A stretch of 64,000 nt of DNA, taken from Mesorhizobium sangaii. Its GTDB lineage: Bacteria; Pseudomonadota; Alphaproteobacteria; Rhizobiales; Rhizobiaceae. The notes under the pieces were generated by a model, which worked only from the letters and a program-made list of their open reading frames with translations, was not told the origin of the DNA and ran no database searches. This document shows positions 9,078 through 17,436 of the stretch, in pieces (position 1 is the first letter of the stretch; each line of letters begins with the position of its first letter). A program made the translations under genes and the position numbers. Where the stretch lies: positions 1 through 64,000 of the forward strand of contig NZ_JACHEF010000012.1 of the NCBI RefSeq assembly GCF_014207355.1, read 5' to 3'.

Positions 9078-10949
9078 ATGAGGGGCATTGACGAGCGCGG
9101 CAAGGCGCCCATGTCGACATTTAGCGCTATCGAAGGTGATATTACGGACGATTCTCCCGCCCGAGCGGCTGTTGGAGTTGAAGGACCCGGACAATCATCC
9201 CGTTCTGTGGTGGAGCAGACGCGCTCTGAGCCTGAAGCGTCAAGCTCTTCCTCCTCTCTCAGCATGCAGCACATCAGTGTCCCTGATCTGCCCCCGGAGC
9301 TACTCGGTCAGATTGCCGAGCGGCTCAGCCCGACCGATCTGCTGAGGATGTCGCAGACACATCAACAGATGAGCAACGCCATTACGGAAATCGCGACGCT
9401 TCAAGCAAGGCGTGAAAGGGCTATCCGGGTTCAGGCCATCTGGAGAAGGTTGACGGAAGGGCGCGTTGGCGTCGAGAATCGCCTTGCCCCGCTTCTATAT
9501 GGTGGCGTGATCCAATCACTCGCGCCCAACTTCAATTACCTCACCTGGGACCAGCAGGAGGGCCTCGTCGCGCTAGCCGAGGGCCTTGGCGACCCCTGGG
9601 ATCGCTCCTTTGCCCTCCGAGCCTTCGCGATAGGCGTGGGAGAGCTTGCGCCCGAGCTCCAGCAGCGTCTCGTCGCGCTAGCCGAGGGGCTTGACCAGCC
9701 CTGGGATCGCGCTTCGGCCCTATGGGGCCTCGGACCGGGTGCGTCAGGGCTTGCGGCCACCCTCCAGCAGCGTCTCGTCGCGCTGGTGGAGGGCCTCGAC
9801 CAGCCCTATAGTCCCTGGGCCCTTTGGGGCCTCGGAATGTGCGTGGGAGGGCTTGTGCCCGAGCTCCAGCAGCGTCTCGTCGTCCTTGCTGAGGGACTTG
9901 AGTCCTCTGGGCGCGCCAGGGCCCTACAGGGCCTCGGAGCGGGTGTGGCAAAGCTTGACCACGCCCTGCAGCAGCGTCTCCTCCTCATTGCTGAGGGACT
10001 TGAGCCCAAGCAGTGCGCCGCGGCCCTATGGGGCTTCGGAGGAGGCATGGGAGGGCTTGCGCCCGAGCTTCAGCAGCGTCTCGTGGTCCTGGCCGAGAGG
10101 CTCGGGCCCGAACATCTCGTCCCAGCCCTATGGGGCTTCGGAGCGGGTCTGGGAGGGCTTGTCCCCGCCCTCCAGCAGCGTCTCGTCGTCCTCGCCGAGG
10201 GACTTGGTCCCCAGTATAGCGTCTCGGTCCTATTGGGGTTCGGAGCACGCGTAGCAGAACTTGACCCTGCACTCCAACCGCGTCTCGTCGCCCTCGCCGA
10301 GGGACTTGACGACCCCGCTAATTGCCTCTTGGCCCTAAAGGGCTTTCGAGCGGGGCTGGCAGGGATTGCGCCGGGGCTCCAGGAGCGTCTCGTCGTCCTT
10401 GCCGAGGGACTTGACCCCGGTGAGCGCGCCTCAGTGGTGGAGGGGCTCGCAGCGGGTGTGGCAGGGGTTGCGCCCGCCCTGCAGGAGCGTCTCGTCGTCC
10501 TTGCCGAGGCACCCGGTAGGCCCTCGGACCGCGCGTCGGCCCTAAGGGGCCTCGGAGCGGGTGTGGCGGGGCTTCCGCCAGAGCTCCAGGAACGTCTCGT
10601 CGTCCTCGCCGAGGGACTTGAAGACGCCGTGCATCGCGGCTCGGCACTGAGGGGCCTTGGAGCGGGTCTGGGAGGGCTTGCGCCCGAGCTTCAGCAGCGT
10701 CTCGTCGTCCTGGCAGAAGGGCTCGATCAGCCGTGGCCTCGCATCTTCGCCCTGCAGGGCTTCGGAGTAGGCATGGCAGGGCTGGAGCCCGAGCTACAAC
10801 GGCGCATCACTGCTCTTGCCGGCGGACTTGCCCAACCGGAGTATCGGGCTCGCGCCTTGGCAGCCCTATTGCCTAGGCCGCCCCGGGCGAGGGCGAGCTG
10901 GGAATTTGACCCCTCGGGAAACGGGAGATTTGACCCCCCCTCTCATTGA
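9078..10949 (+). CDS. F-box protein with about 13 tandem 34-residue repeats, candidate T3SS effector
   Basis: 623 residues. The N-terminus is Ser/Pro/Glu-rich with a poly-Ser run, as in many type III effectors. Residues about 66-105 (PDLPPELLGQIAERLSPTDL and following) read as an F-box, the Skp1-binding motif of eukaryotic SCF ubiquitin ligases. From about residue 150 to 595 lie about 13 tandem repeats of 34-35 residues with consensus near LAPELQQRLVVLAEGLDQP followed by a variable four-residue patch, then RAxALxGLGAGVGG. The repeats look like two-helix solenoid units. The last 16 residues (EFDPSGNGRFDPP) are encoded by the end of an IS21-type element, so the original C-terminus is lost. Ralstonia GALA effectors also join an F-box to repeats, but theirs are leucine-rich. 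Secretion is inferred from context. Confidence 0.75.
   Translation: MRGIDERGKAPMSTFSAIEGDITDDSPARAAVGVEGPGQSSRSVVEQTRSEPEASSSSSSLSMQHISVPDLPPELLGQIAERLSPTDLLRMSQTHQQMSNAITEIATLQARRERAIRVQAIWRRLTEGRVGVENRLAPLLYGGVIQSLAPNFNYLTWDQQEGLVALAEGLGDPWDRSFALRAFAIGVGELAPELQQRLVALAEGLDQPWDRASALWGLGPGASGLAATLQQRLVALVEGLDQPYSPWALWGLGMCVGGLVPELQQRLVVLAEGLESSGRARALQGLGAGVAKLDHALQQRLLLIAEGLEPKQCAAALWGFGGGMGGLAPELQQRLVVLAERLGPEHLVPALWGFGAGLGGLVPALQQRLVVLAEGLGPQYSVSVLLGFGARVAELDPALQPRLVALAEGLDDPANCLLALKGFRAGLAGIAPGLQERLVVLAEGLDPGERASVVEGLAAGVAGVAPALQERLVVLAEAPGRPSDRASALRGLGAGVAGLPPELQERLVVLAEGLEDAVHRGSALRGLGAGLGGLAPELQQRLVVLAEGLDQPWPRIFALQGFGVGMAGLEPELQRRITALAGGLAQPEYRARALAALLPRPPRARASWEFDPSGNGRFDPPSH
9540..10860 (+). 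repeat. Tandem coding repeats of about 102-105 bp
   Basis: About 13 head-to-tail units, each with a conserved block such as CTCCAGCAGCGTCTCGTCGT and GCCGAGGGACTTGA separated by more variable DNA. Period 102 or 105 bp, in frame with the F-box gene. High identity between units could allow repeat number to change by recombination, and it also produces long meaningless open frames on the other strand. Confidence 0.9.
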
Positions 10950-11210
10950 TCTGCGGTTTCGTTGGTCTCGAGCGTCGTTCCGGCATTCTGCAATAGGCCG
11001 GAACGACGCTTTTGCGACGTGGCAGCTGTCACCTGTTAATCACTGTCGAATGATGAAGCAGACGATCAAGGAATCGCGGTTGCCACCACTATCCCCGCTC
11101 ATGCGCTACACCAGCTGGAAGACAGATGAGCCGCATTGGCTTCGAACGGGAGATAGCCGAGTTCGTCGATGATCAACAGTTTCGGCGGCCAGATCCTTGA
11201 TGATCACCGA
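10905..11210 (-). mobile_element. IS21-family remnant with IstB fragment
   Basis: The left part has two copies of TTTGACCCC (GAATTTGACCCCTCG and GATTTGACCCCCC), like the repeated ends of IS21 elements. Further right, the minus strand from about 11190 down to 11085 encodes PPKLLIIDELGYLPFEANAA, the Walker B region of the IS21 helper ATPase IstB, after which the frame breaks. The rest of IstB and all of IstA are missing. Its end supplies the last codons and stop of the F-box repeat gene. Confidence 0.7.
10971..11013 (+). terminator. Strong hairpin with T-tract
   Basis: A perfect 14-bp inverted repeat, AGCGTCGTTCCGGC and GCCGGAACGACGCT, with a 12-base loop, followed by TTTT. It is 21 bp beyond the F-box gene stop and fits a Rho-independent terminator for it. 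It may have arrived with the IS21 fragment. Confidence 0.75.
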
Positions 11211-11260
11211 TAGCGGCTGCGCGACAATCACGATGATCTCATTCAGTTTGTCGGTCCCAT

Positions 11261-12047
11261 TGGAGTGGGCCCCTCGGGCCGGACAGAGTCAGGCCGCTGA
11301 TTTGACCGTCTGCCGGGTGTGTTGATCCTCGAATTGCATTGGACTGAGATAGCCGAGTGCTGAGTGAAGCCGTCGGCGGTTGTTGACCTCGTCAAAGAAA
11401 TGCGGAAGGTGTTCGATGACATTTTCGCACGTCTCGAAGGCCATTGGATAGACGGCCTCGACTTTGAGCGTCTTCATGAAGCTTTCCGCCTTTGCGTTGT
11501 CGTAGGTATTGCCGCGCCGGCCCATGGAACCGACCAGGCCGTGGGCGGCAAGGTGATCGCGATAGGCTGTGGCGGCATATTGGGCGGATTCAACCGGTCG
11601 TCGCAACACCGGCATCATACTGTCCCCCAAGGAACTGGTCGAGGACTTCGGCAGGTGTTTTCCAGCCGCGCGTCGATCGAGCGGCTGATGGCGTATCCGA
11701 CAACCCGCCGCGACCAGGCATCCAGGACAACGGCAACATAGGCAAAACCGCCGACGACGGTGACGTATGTGATATCGGCTCATAAGCCTGGAGAAGATCG
11801 GCCGCTGCCGCATCATCATCGAGAGCGCCCGCCTGAAACTTCTCGATCCATATCCGGATCAGATTGCATGAGATGTCGTGGCGCTTCGAGAGGGCATCAG
11901 GGTCTCGCCGCCGAAATACTCCTGCGAAACCTGCCGCTTGAACTCGACGCTGTGGGTTCGGTGCTTTGCCATGGGCCTTCATCCCCTGAAAGCCCGGCTA
12001 TCCGGTCAATTACTGAAAACCATCCTGTCCGGCCCGAGGGGACTCCA
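11261..12047 (-). mobile_element. IS3-family remnant with both ends, internally deleted
   Basis: Imperfect terminal inverted repeats: left end TGGAGTGGGCCCCTCGGGCC, right end (complement) TGGAGTCCCCTCGGGCC, both continuing GGACAG. The 3-bp direct repeat CAT flanks it (11258-11260 and 12048-12050). On the minus strand an OrfA start (RRVQAAGFAG, then LSKRHDISCNLIRIWIEKFQ) is joined by deletion to the middle of OrfB, which ends with MGRRGNTYDNAKAESFMKTL and RRRLHSALGYLSPMQFE. Length of 787 bp instead of about 1.3 kb. It landed just upstream of the ribosome-binding site of the second F-box copy. Confidence 0.85.
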
Positions 12048-12408
12048 CATAGGGGGTGAACTATGAGGGGCATTGACTAGCGCGGCAAGGCGCCCATGTC
12101 GACATTTAGCGCTTATCGAAGGTGATATTACGGACGATTCTCCCGCCCGAGGGGCTGTTGGGGTTGAAGGACCCGGACAATCATCCCGTTCTGTGGTGGA
12201 GCAGACGCGCTCTGAGCCTGAAGCGTCAAGCTCTTCCTCCTCTCTCAGCATGCAGCACATCAGTGTCCCTGATCTGCCCCCGGAGCTACTAGGTCAGATT
12301 GCCGAGCGGCTCAGCCCGACCGATCTGCTGAGGATGTCGCAGACACATCAACAGATGAGCAACGCCATTACGGAAATCGCGACGCTTCAAGCAAGGCGTG
12401 AAAGGGCG
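12048..12408 (+). pseudogene. Second, truncated copy of the F-box repeat gene
   Basis: Near-identical to the first 340 bp of the F-box repeat gene, including the AGGGGGTGAA ribosome-binding site and ATG at 12063. It is dead at the start: codon 6 is TAG (GAG in the intact copy) and an extra T follows at AGCGCTTATCG. A frame restored further on still encodes the F-box (PDLPPELLGQIAERLSPTDL). Similarity ends abruptly after GCAAGGCGTGAAAGGG at 12408, where a recombinase fragment begins; none of the solenoid repeats is present. Interrupted upstream by the IS3 remnant. Confidence 0.9.
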
Positions 12409-12674
12409 GCACAGGCCGGACGCGGCGAGGAAGCGAGATAACCTCGGAGATCGCTCGTCATTGTCCTGACGTGGCTGGGAGAGCACCGCGCCGCCTCGGC
12501 GCGGACTGCCGCACGGATGGTGGTGGCGCTGTACGCCTGTGGGTCTTCGCCAAGGGCGAACAGCAAGCGCTTGATCATACGGCCCTGTCGCGAGATCGAC
12601 CGATCGGACAGGCCTCGATGAACGGCGAGCCATCGCTGGTAGCCCAAGATAAGCGTAAGGTGAAGTCCAGACAC
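12409..12674 (-). pseudogene. Tyrosine recombinase N-terminal fragment
   Basis: On the minus strand, YQRWLAVHRGLSDRSISRQG, IKRLLFALGEDPQAYSATTI and SHVRTMTSDLRGYL match the N-terminal SAM-like DNA-binding domain of XerC/D-type integrases. The frame shifts at RGYL/RFLAA and the gene is cut off at the junction with the second F-box copy. It is a different recombinase from the remnant at 4.8-5.4 kb. Confidence 0.7.
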
Positions 12675-12924
12675 AAGCCGATCTCCGATCCCAATGCAGA
12701 ACCGGCAACCTCACAGATAGCGACCAAGCCCGAAAGGTCCCGCTTACGATGAAAGTGCGCTGCTGCCTGCCAATCTTCAAGGCCTTCTGGTTGTTGTTCG
12801 GAGTGCCTCGCCAAAGGATCGCGCCGTATCTCACTGACCGACGTGTACTTGCGGCGCGGCAATCAACGTGAGGGCGCGCTCCCAGCTTCATTGTCGCGCC
12901 GCAGTTGAGGCAACGCGACCTACA

Positions 12925-14553
12925 TCACGGCCTTTTTTTGGCTAAGCTTCCTGCCGACTCGTGCGCCCGGATCCGCCTGGGCTGATTAGGCCTGAGGAAT
13001 GAGATCATACTTAGATTCCTGCCACCATAATACTCTTCCGCCGCCTTCAGACAGACATCCGAGTAGAACGCATCTGCATCCTCGATCGCGTACCCAGCGC
13101 CCGCGAAGCAGCCACGCGCTACCTCATGGAGCGTATGCCGGATCGAACTCGTGTCGTCGTACACCGCGTTGAGGCACGATATGACTACAATGACCTCTTC
13201 CTTTGAGAGCCGTTGCTGTCCGCTCATCAAGCGCGCATGGTTGATGCAGGCGATGGCGTTGGCGCACGTGAATGAATCGCCAAGGCCTGAGCAATCCTCG
13301 AATCCGTTGCCCTTCTCATTCAATTTGAAGTGAGCAATGGGCAAATTTTTCATCTCTGCGATGTCCCGGTGGTTCAGGTCCTCGACCACCGCGGGATCGT
13401 AAGCTGAATGCATCTCCTGAAGCCCGGTGTCGAGTTTGTGCAGCCACGGCCCCATCAGGCTGGTGTTGCGCTTCAGCTGGCTTTTATACGGATCCTCGAA
13501 CATCAGAGACGCGTCCAACTTCTCAGTTTCCGCCAGTGACAGAAAACCGTGCTCGGCGAGGGTCTTCATCACGACCTTCTCGGCATTTCCCCAGTGCGCT
13601 TGCGCAGCGTAGACCTGCCTGAAGTTTAGGATGGTCTGGCCGGCCGCGAACTGGGCCTCTTCGCTAAGCGTGCAATTCTTGTCGAGCAGCCCCTCGAGCG
13701 TCTCGGTGCATTGCTTGAAAGTTAGGCCCTTTTCGCTTTGAAAGGCATCCTGGAGGTGCTGCGCGCCCTTGTTCACGAAAGGCTGAGTGGCCGATCTCGA
13801 GGTGTAGCCATAGGCGTTGGTATCCTCATTGAGCACACCCGTCAGCGCGTACTTGTTCTTTTTATCGTATAGCGGGCTCTTCGTCAGGTCCGAATCTTTC
13901 GGCACCTGAGGCGGCCTGTACTTGGCCACGCACTCGTCCTTCACAAGATGGCCCTTCATGCAGGCTAGGTTCAGAATGAGTGCCCGGCGCGCCTGGGTAG
14001 AATCCGCCAAGCGCGCGACGTGCACGCGGGTCGCCGCCCGGTAGTCGATCATAGTTACGAACTGGTTGTCCCCGAAAGCGCGGATTGGAATGAGAGGATG
14101 CCCATTCAAACGCTGAGCTTCGGGGCTGGCGGCGTGATAGCGTGTGTAGTACTCCCTCGCCTTCGCCTGGGCGGTCCTAAGCCGTTCGTTGCTGGTGAAG
14201 CCCTTTCTCCCATCATGCAGAGAGGTGGTGGAAAGGGGAAAGTCGTTGGCGATTCTATCGTAGGCCCAGCCCGCGCCTGCGAGGCACAAGCCGTACTTCA
14301 CCGCGCGCGCGAAAAGGATTGATCCGTCGCTCGTTCCGCCTTCCGCCGCCGCCCCATCGTGCTTTCCATCCCCACCCTTCGACGGTGCCTGATTCCTCGC
14401 AGGTGAGGTTTCCGTATTCCGGGAACGAAACACAGCAAGTGAATGAACCGCTTCGTGGAACGCAGTCATTGCACTCGGGGCCTCTACCAGTCCCTCAACG
14501 ACCCGCCGGTCTAACGCCGAAAGGCCGTTAAGGTGGTTATTCCCAATTCGCAT
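12925..14553 (-). CDS. HopG1/AvrGf (XopAG)-family T3SS effector
   Basis: 542 residues. From memory of the Pseudomonas syringae HopG1 sequence, shared blocks run the whole length: LSTTSLHDGRKGFTSNERL, NQFVTMIDYRAAT, KNKYALTGVLNEDT, GYTSRSATQPFV, QFAAGQTILNFRQVYA, FEDCSGLGDSFTCANA and VISCLNAVYDDTSSIRH. HopG1 is an effector reported to act on plant mitochondria and development; its biochemical activity is not settled. The start MRIGNNHLNGLSALDRRV is preceded by AGGAGCGGTGAG. The Ser-rich, polar N-terminus fits a type III signal. The gene lies in line with the sctO operon, suggesting co-expression with the machine. The C-terminal 45 residues are not obviously shared. Confidence 0.85.
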   Translation of the reverse strand: MRIGNNHLNGLSALDRRVVEGLVEAPSAMTAFHEAVHSLAVFRSRNTETSPARNQAPSKGGDGKHDGAAAEGGTSDGSILFARAVKYGLCLAGAGWAYDRIANDFPLSTTSLHDGRKGFTSNERLRTAQAKAREYYTRYHAASPEAQRLNGHPLIPIRAFGDNQFVTMIDYRAATRVHVARLADSTQARRALILNLACMKGHLVKDECVAKYRPPQVPKDSDLTKSPLYDKKNKYALTGVLNEDTNAYGYTSRSATQPFVNKGAQHLQDAFQSEKGLTFKQCTETLEGLLDKNCTLSEEAQFAAGQTILNFRQVYAAQAHWGNAEKVVMKTLAEHGFLSLAETEKLDASLMFEDPYKSQLKRNTSLMGPWLHKLDTGLQEMHSAYDPAVVEDLNHRDIAEMKNLPIAHFKLNEKGNGFEDCSGLGDSFTCANAIACINHARLMSGQQRLSKEEVIVVISCLNAVYDDTSSIRHTLHEVARGCFAGAGYAIEDADAFYSDVCLKAAEEYYGGRNLSMISFLRPNQPRRIRAHESAGSLAKKRP

Positions 14554-14588
14554 CTCACCGCTCCTCTATCAATGCCCATGATGCAGCT

Positions 14589-14852
14589 TCAGGAGCCATT
14601 CCGGGCATCAGCGCCTTCCGGATTGCATGGACAGCTTACCTCGGGGCGGTACGGCTGGGCAGGTGGTTGCCCCTGGCTGGCTATTGCACCGATGAGGACG
14701 TCCGGCCTGTTGCCTGCCGTGGAGCCAGCCACCCCCAACGATAGGGCCGTTATCCATCGTGCTGCGGCCTTAGAGCGAGACTGCCGGATCTGACCAATAC
14801 TCCGGCCCGCCGCCATCCCGGAAATGGCGGGCGTTGTGGATGCGGCAATCAC
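14589..14852 (-). CDS. Small ORF coupled to sctO, unrecognised
   Basis: 87 residues, starting MIAASTTPAISGMAAGRS. Its ATG overlaps the sctO stop (ATGA), the same coupling used throughout this operon, and it ends 36 bp before the HopG1-family gene. No domain is visible. In related loci sctP or sctQ follows sctO, so this may be the truncated start of such a gene left when the operon was split; this is inference only. Confidence 0.4.
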   Translation of the reverse strand: MIAASTTPAISGMAAGRSIGQIRQSRSKAAARWITALSLGVAGSTAGNRPDVLIGAIASQGQPPAQPYRPEVSCPCNPEGADARNGS

Positions 14853-15421
14853 GACCTCATCCGATCTTTCACCGCATGGCGGTATCGGAGCAGAATCTTG
14901 GGGAAACAGGTTACCAGAATATCGCCTTGCTCCTTGCCCAAATTATTCCGCCTCTGGACGAAATCCTCTAATTCCAAATCCGCTGAGCGCTCTTCCTCGA
15001 GGGTGGCGTTGGTGCGCAAGGCTCGAACGAGACCCTCGAATTTGCTAACCTCGCGCCATGCCTCACGCGCCATGCCGTACGCCTCCTCACGTGCCTGCCG
15101 AGCTAAGTCGGTTTGTGCCCTAGCCTGTTCGAGGCGCTTTTGGAGCAGCTGTTCGTGTTGACGCAGCGAGATCATCTTCGCGTTCACCTCGTCAAGATCA
15201 ATGAGAGCGGCGGCTTCCCCGATCAAAGGGTCGTACAGCGCGGCTTCGCGACCGGGAAGGTCTTCGCGCCATCTACGAAGGTCCGCCAAGGCGGTTCCGA
15301 CAGCCGCGACAGCATTGTCGAGGGTCGCATGGCTCAGGCGCAGCGCATCTTCGGCGCGGCCGCGCCGCATTTTCTTCAATTCGAGAAGGCGATGTACGGC
15401 TCTGGGAATCATGCCAGACAC
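14849..15421 (-). CDS. T3SS stalk protein SctO (Y4yJ/YscO-like)
   Basis: 190 residues, almost entirely charged helix with heptad-like spacing (long coiled coil from about residue 55 to 130, including RQHEQLLQKRLEQARAQTDL). SctO proteins act as the central stalk linking the ATPase ring to the export gate. Sequence conservation is low in this family, so the call rests on length, coiled coil and position immediately after rhcN, with which it overlaps by 13 bp. Confidence 0.8.
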   Translation of the reverse strand: MSGMIPRAVHRLLELKKMRRGRAEDALRLSHATLDNAVAAVGTALADLRRWREDLPGREAALYDPLIGEAAALIDLDEVNAKMISLRQHEQLLQKRLEQARAQTDLARQAREEAYGMAREAWREVSKFEGLVRALRTNATLEEERSADLELEDFVQRRNNLGKEQGDILVTCFPKILLRYRHAVKDRMRS

Positions 15422-16779
15422 GCGGCAAGCGCATCGAGCGTTGCAGCGAAGCCGATCTGCTCCTTTGTGGACTGCCGCAAGAAGGTTCGTATGCGCTCTA
15501 TTTTGGTGATCGCTGCATCGGCGAGCGGATCGGCTCCTTTCCTGTACTCGCCAACGCGTACCAACAGCTCCACCTCCTGGTATTTGGCCATTAGCTGCCG
15601 CAGCCTGCCCGCCAACCGCTCGTGGTCCGACGACACGATAGCGCTCATGACGCGGCTGACACTCGCCAGAATGTCGATAGCGGGATACTGATTCGAAATC
15701 GCCAGGGCGCGTGAGAGCACGATATGACCATCAAGGACGGATCGGGTTTCATCGGTCACCGGTTCGGCCATATCATCGCCCTCCACGAGCACGGTGTAAA
15801 AGGCCGTTATGGATCCCCGGTGGTTGTTCCCAGCGCGTTCCATAAGCCGCGGCAGTGAAGCAAAAACTGATGGCGGGAAACCACGCCGTGTCGGCGGCTC
15901 ACCGGCCGCAAGACCAATCTCCCTCAGCGCACGCGCGAAACGGGTCACCGAATCCATGAGAAGCAGCACACGCTGTCCTTGGTCGCGATACCATTCGGCG
16001 ATCGCGGTAGCGACATAGGCCGCCTTGGCCCGCTCCGTTGCAGAGCGGTCGGAACAGGCAACGACAAGAACCGCTCTCGATCGCGCTTTTGCGCCGAGAT
16101 TGTGTTCGATCAACTCCTGCACCTCCCGGCCACGCTCGCCGATCAGCGCTATCACGGTCACGTCGACCGCTGCGCCACGCACCAGCATCGCCATCAGGGT
16201 GCTCTTGCCCCCGCCTGAAGCGGCAAAAATGCCCATGCGCTGTCCCTCGCCGCACGTTAGAAGACCATCGATCGCCCGTATGCCGACAGGAAGAACCTTG
16301 TCGATGATACGACGGGTTAAGGGATCCGGTGCGTCCCTGTATACAGGCAGCCGGGCTTCCGGAAGCAAGGGCCCCTTGGTGGATGCGTCCAAAGGTCGGC
16401 CGAAACCGTCGAGGACGCGCCCGAGCAGGTTCCAACCGGTCGGTACCATGAGGGGCTTTCCAATTGGGATCACTTCAGTGAGCGTGGAGAGGCCCTGCAT
16501 TTCCCCGAGCGGTGTCAGAATGGCGACATCGCCCTGGACGCCGACGACTTCCGCCGACAGTTCGAAGTCGTTCTCGGGATTGCGGAGAGTGCAAAGGTCA
16601 CCAATGCGGGCGCCCGGCGCCATGGCACGGATCACCGTCCCGATGATCTGGAGGACACGGCCGCGGACGTGCATTGTCGGCGCCTGCGCAACTGCTCTTT
16701 TCGCAAGCTGGAAGAAACGATCGATTTCCTCGTGCTCAGGGGGAATAACTACGTTCGTCGGCTCGGCTGGCTCGGACAT
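15409..16779 (-). CDS. rhcN: T3SS ATPase SctN/RhcN
   Basis: 456-residue type III secretion ATPase, F1-beta-like. Walker A is FAASGGGKSTLMAML, the Walker B region VLLLMDSVTRFARAL, and the family motif GERGREVQELIE lies between. It energises substrate unfolding and chaperone release at the export gate. Length is normal and the frame is intact. It starts 3 bp after nolV ends and overlaps sctO. Confidence 0.96.
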   Translation of the reverse strand: MSEPAEPTNVVIPPEHEEIDRFFQLAKRAVAQAPTMHVRGRVLQIIGTVIRAMAPGARIGDLCTLRNPENDFELSAEVVGVQGDVAILTPLGEMQGLSTLTEVIPIGKPLMVPTGWNLLGRVLDGFGRPLDASTKGPLLPEARLPVYRDAPDPLTRRIIDKVLPVGIRAIDGLLTCGEGQRMGIFAASGGGKSTLMAMLVRGAAVDVTVIALIGERGREVQELIEHNLGAKARSRAVLVVACSDRSATERAKAAYVATAIAEWYRDQGQRVLLLMDSVTRFARALREIGLAAGEPPTRRGFPPSVFASLPRLMERAGNNHRGSITAFYTVLVEGDDMAEPVTDETRSVLDGHIVLSRALAISNQYPAIDILASVSRVMSAIVSSDHERLAGRLRQLMAKYQEVELLVRVGEYRKGADPLADAAITKIERIRTFLRQSTKEQIGFAATLDALAACLA

Positions 16780-16782
16780 CTC

Positions 16783-17436
16783 TTATGCTTTTGGAACATT
16801 ACAATTGTCTGGCTTTGCAGAGCCTGATAGGCCGTTACGCATGCCACTTTCGATCGCGGCAAGCTGGCTCTCGATCGTGGCGTCGACCAGTCCGGCATCG
16901 GTCTCGAGAATGCATCCGGCATCATTTACGCGCGCGTCGCCAATCAGGTCGACTACGGCGCGCGATGTCGCCGTCGGGAGGATATCGTCTAACCGGTTGC
17001 GGACTGCCTCAAGGAGAGACGGTGCCACGCGTAGCCGGACGAGGGAGCTGTGGCCCCCGAATTTCAGACCGCGCAAAGCGATCTGGACCGCCGCTTCGAC
17101 AGGCTCGACGGTGTCGATGATCCGGCGCGCGATCTGCAGGCCCATATCGATGATCTGCTCCTCATTTTGCGCCATAATGCGCACAGACTCCGTGGCGATC
17201 GCCGTCAAACGGGCTTCGATCGCCGCTTTTGCCGCAGCCAAGCCAGCCTCTTTGGCCTGCGCCTCGATCGCTCGAGCGGATGCGCGCGCGGCATCGATGA
17301 GCGCGCAGGCTTCGCGCCGCGCCTGCATAAGCACTTGCTCGGCGTCCACCAGTGCCTGTGCGCTCCCGGCCGGCAAGATTCGCCCAGGGCCGAGGATACC
17401 GGCCGATGCAGGTGTCAGCTGAACCAATGCGACCAT
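16783..17436 (-). CDS. nolV: T3SS stator protein SctL/NolV
   Basis: 217-residue SctL (YscL/HrpE) family peripheral stator that binds the ATPase. The central Ala-rich helix (ARRIIDTVEPVEAAVQIALR region and the preceding coiled coil) and C-terminal FliH-like domain with LRVAPSLLEAVRNRLDDILP are typical. It overlaps nolU by 22 bp and is followed directly by rhcN, the order seen in rhizobial nolBTUV-rhcN operons. Confidence 0.88.
   Translation of the reverse strand: MVALVQLTPASAGILGPGRILPAGSAQALVDAEQVLMQARREACALIDAARASARAIEAQAKEAGLAAAKAAIEARLTAIATESVRIMAQNEEQIIDMGLQIARRIIDTVEPVEAAVQIALRGLKFGGHSSLVRLRVAPSLLEAVRNRLDDILPTATSRAVVDLIGDARVNDAGCILETDAGLVDATIESQLAAIESGMRNGLSGSAKPDNCNVPKA

Noticed and set aside
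9536..10647. Long open frames on the minus strand and other plus frames within the F-box repeat region
   Set aside because: They are Arg/Pro/Gly-rich shadows with a period equal to the repeat unit, have no start signals, and mirror the coding repeats on the plus strand.
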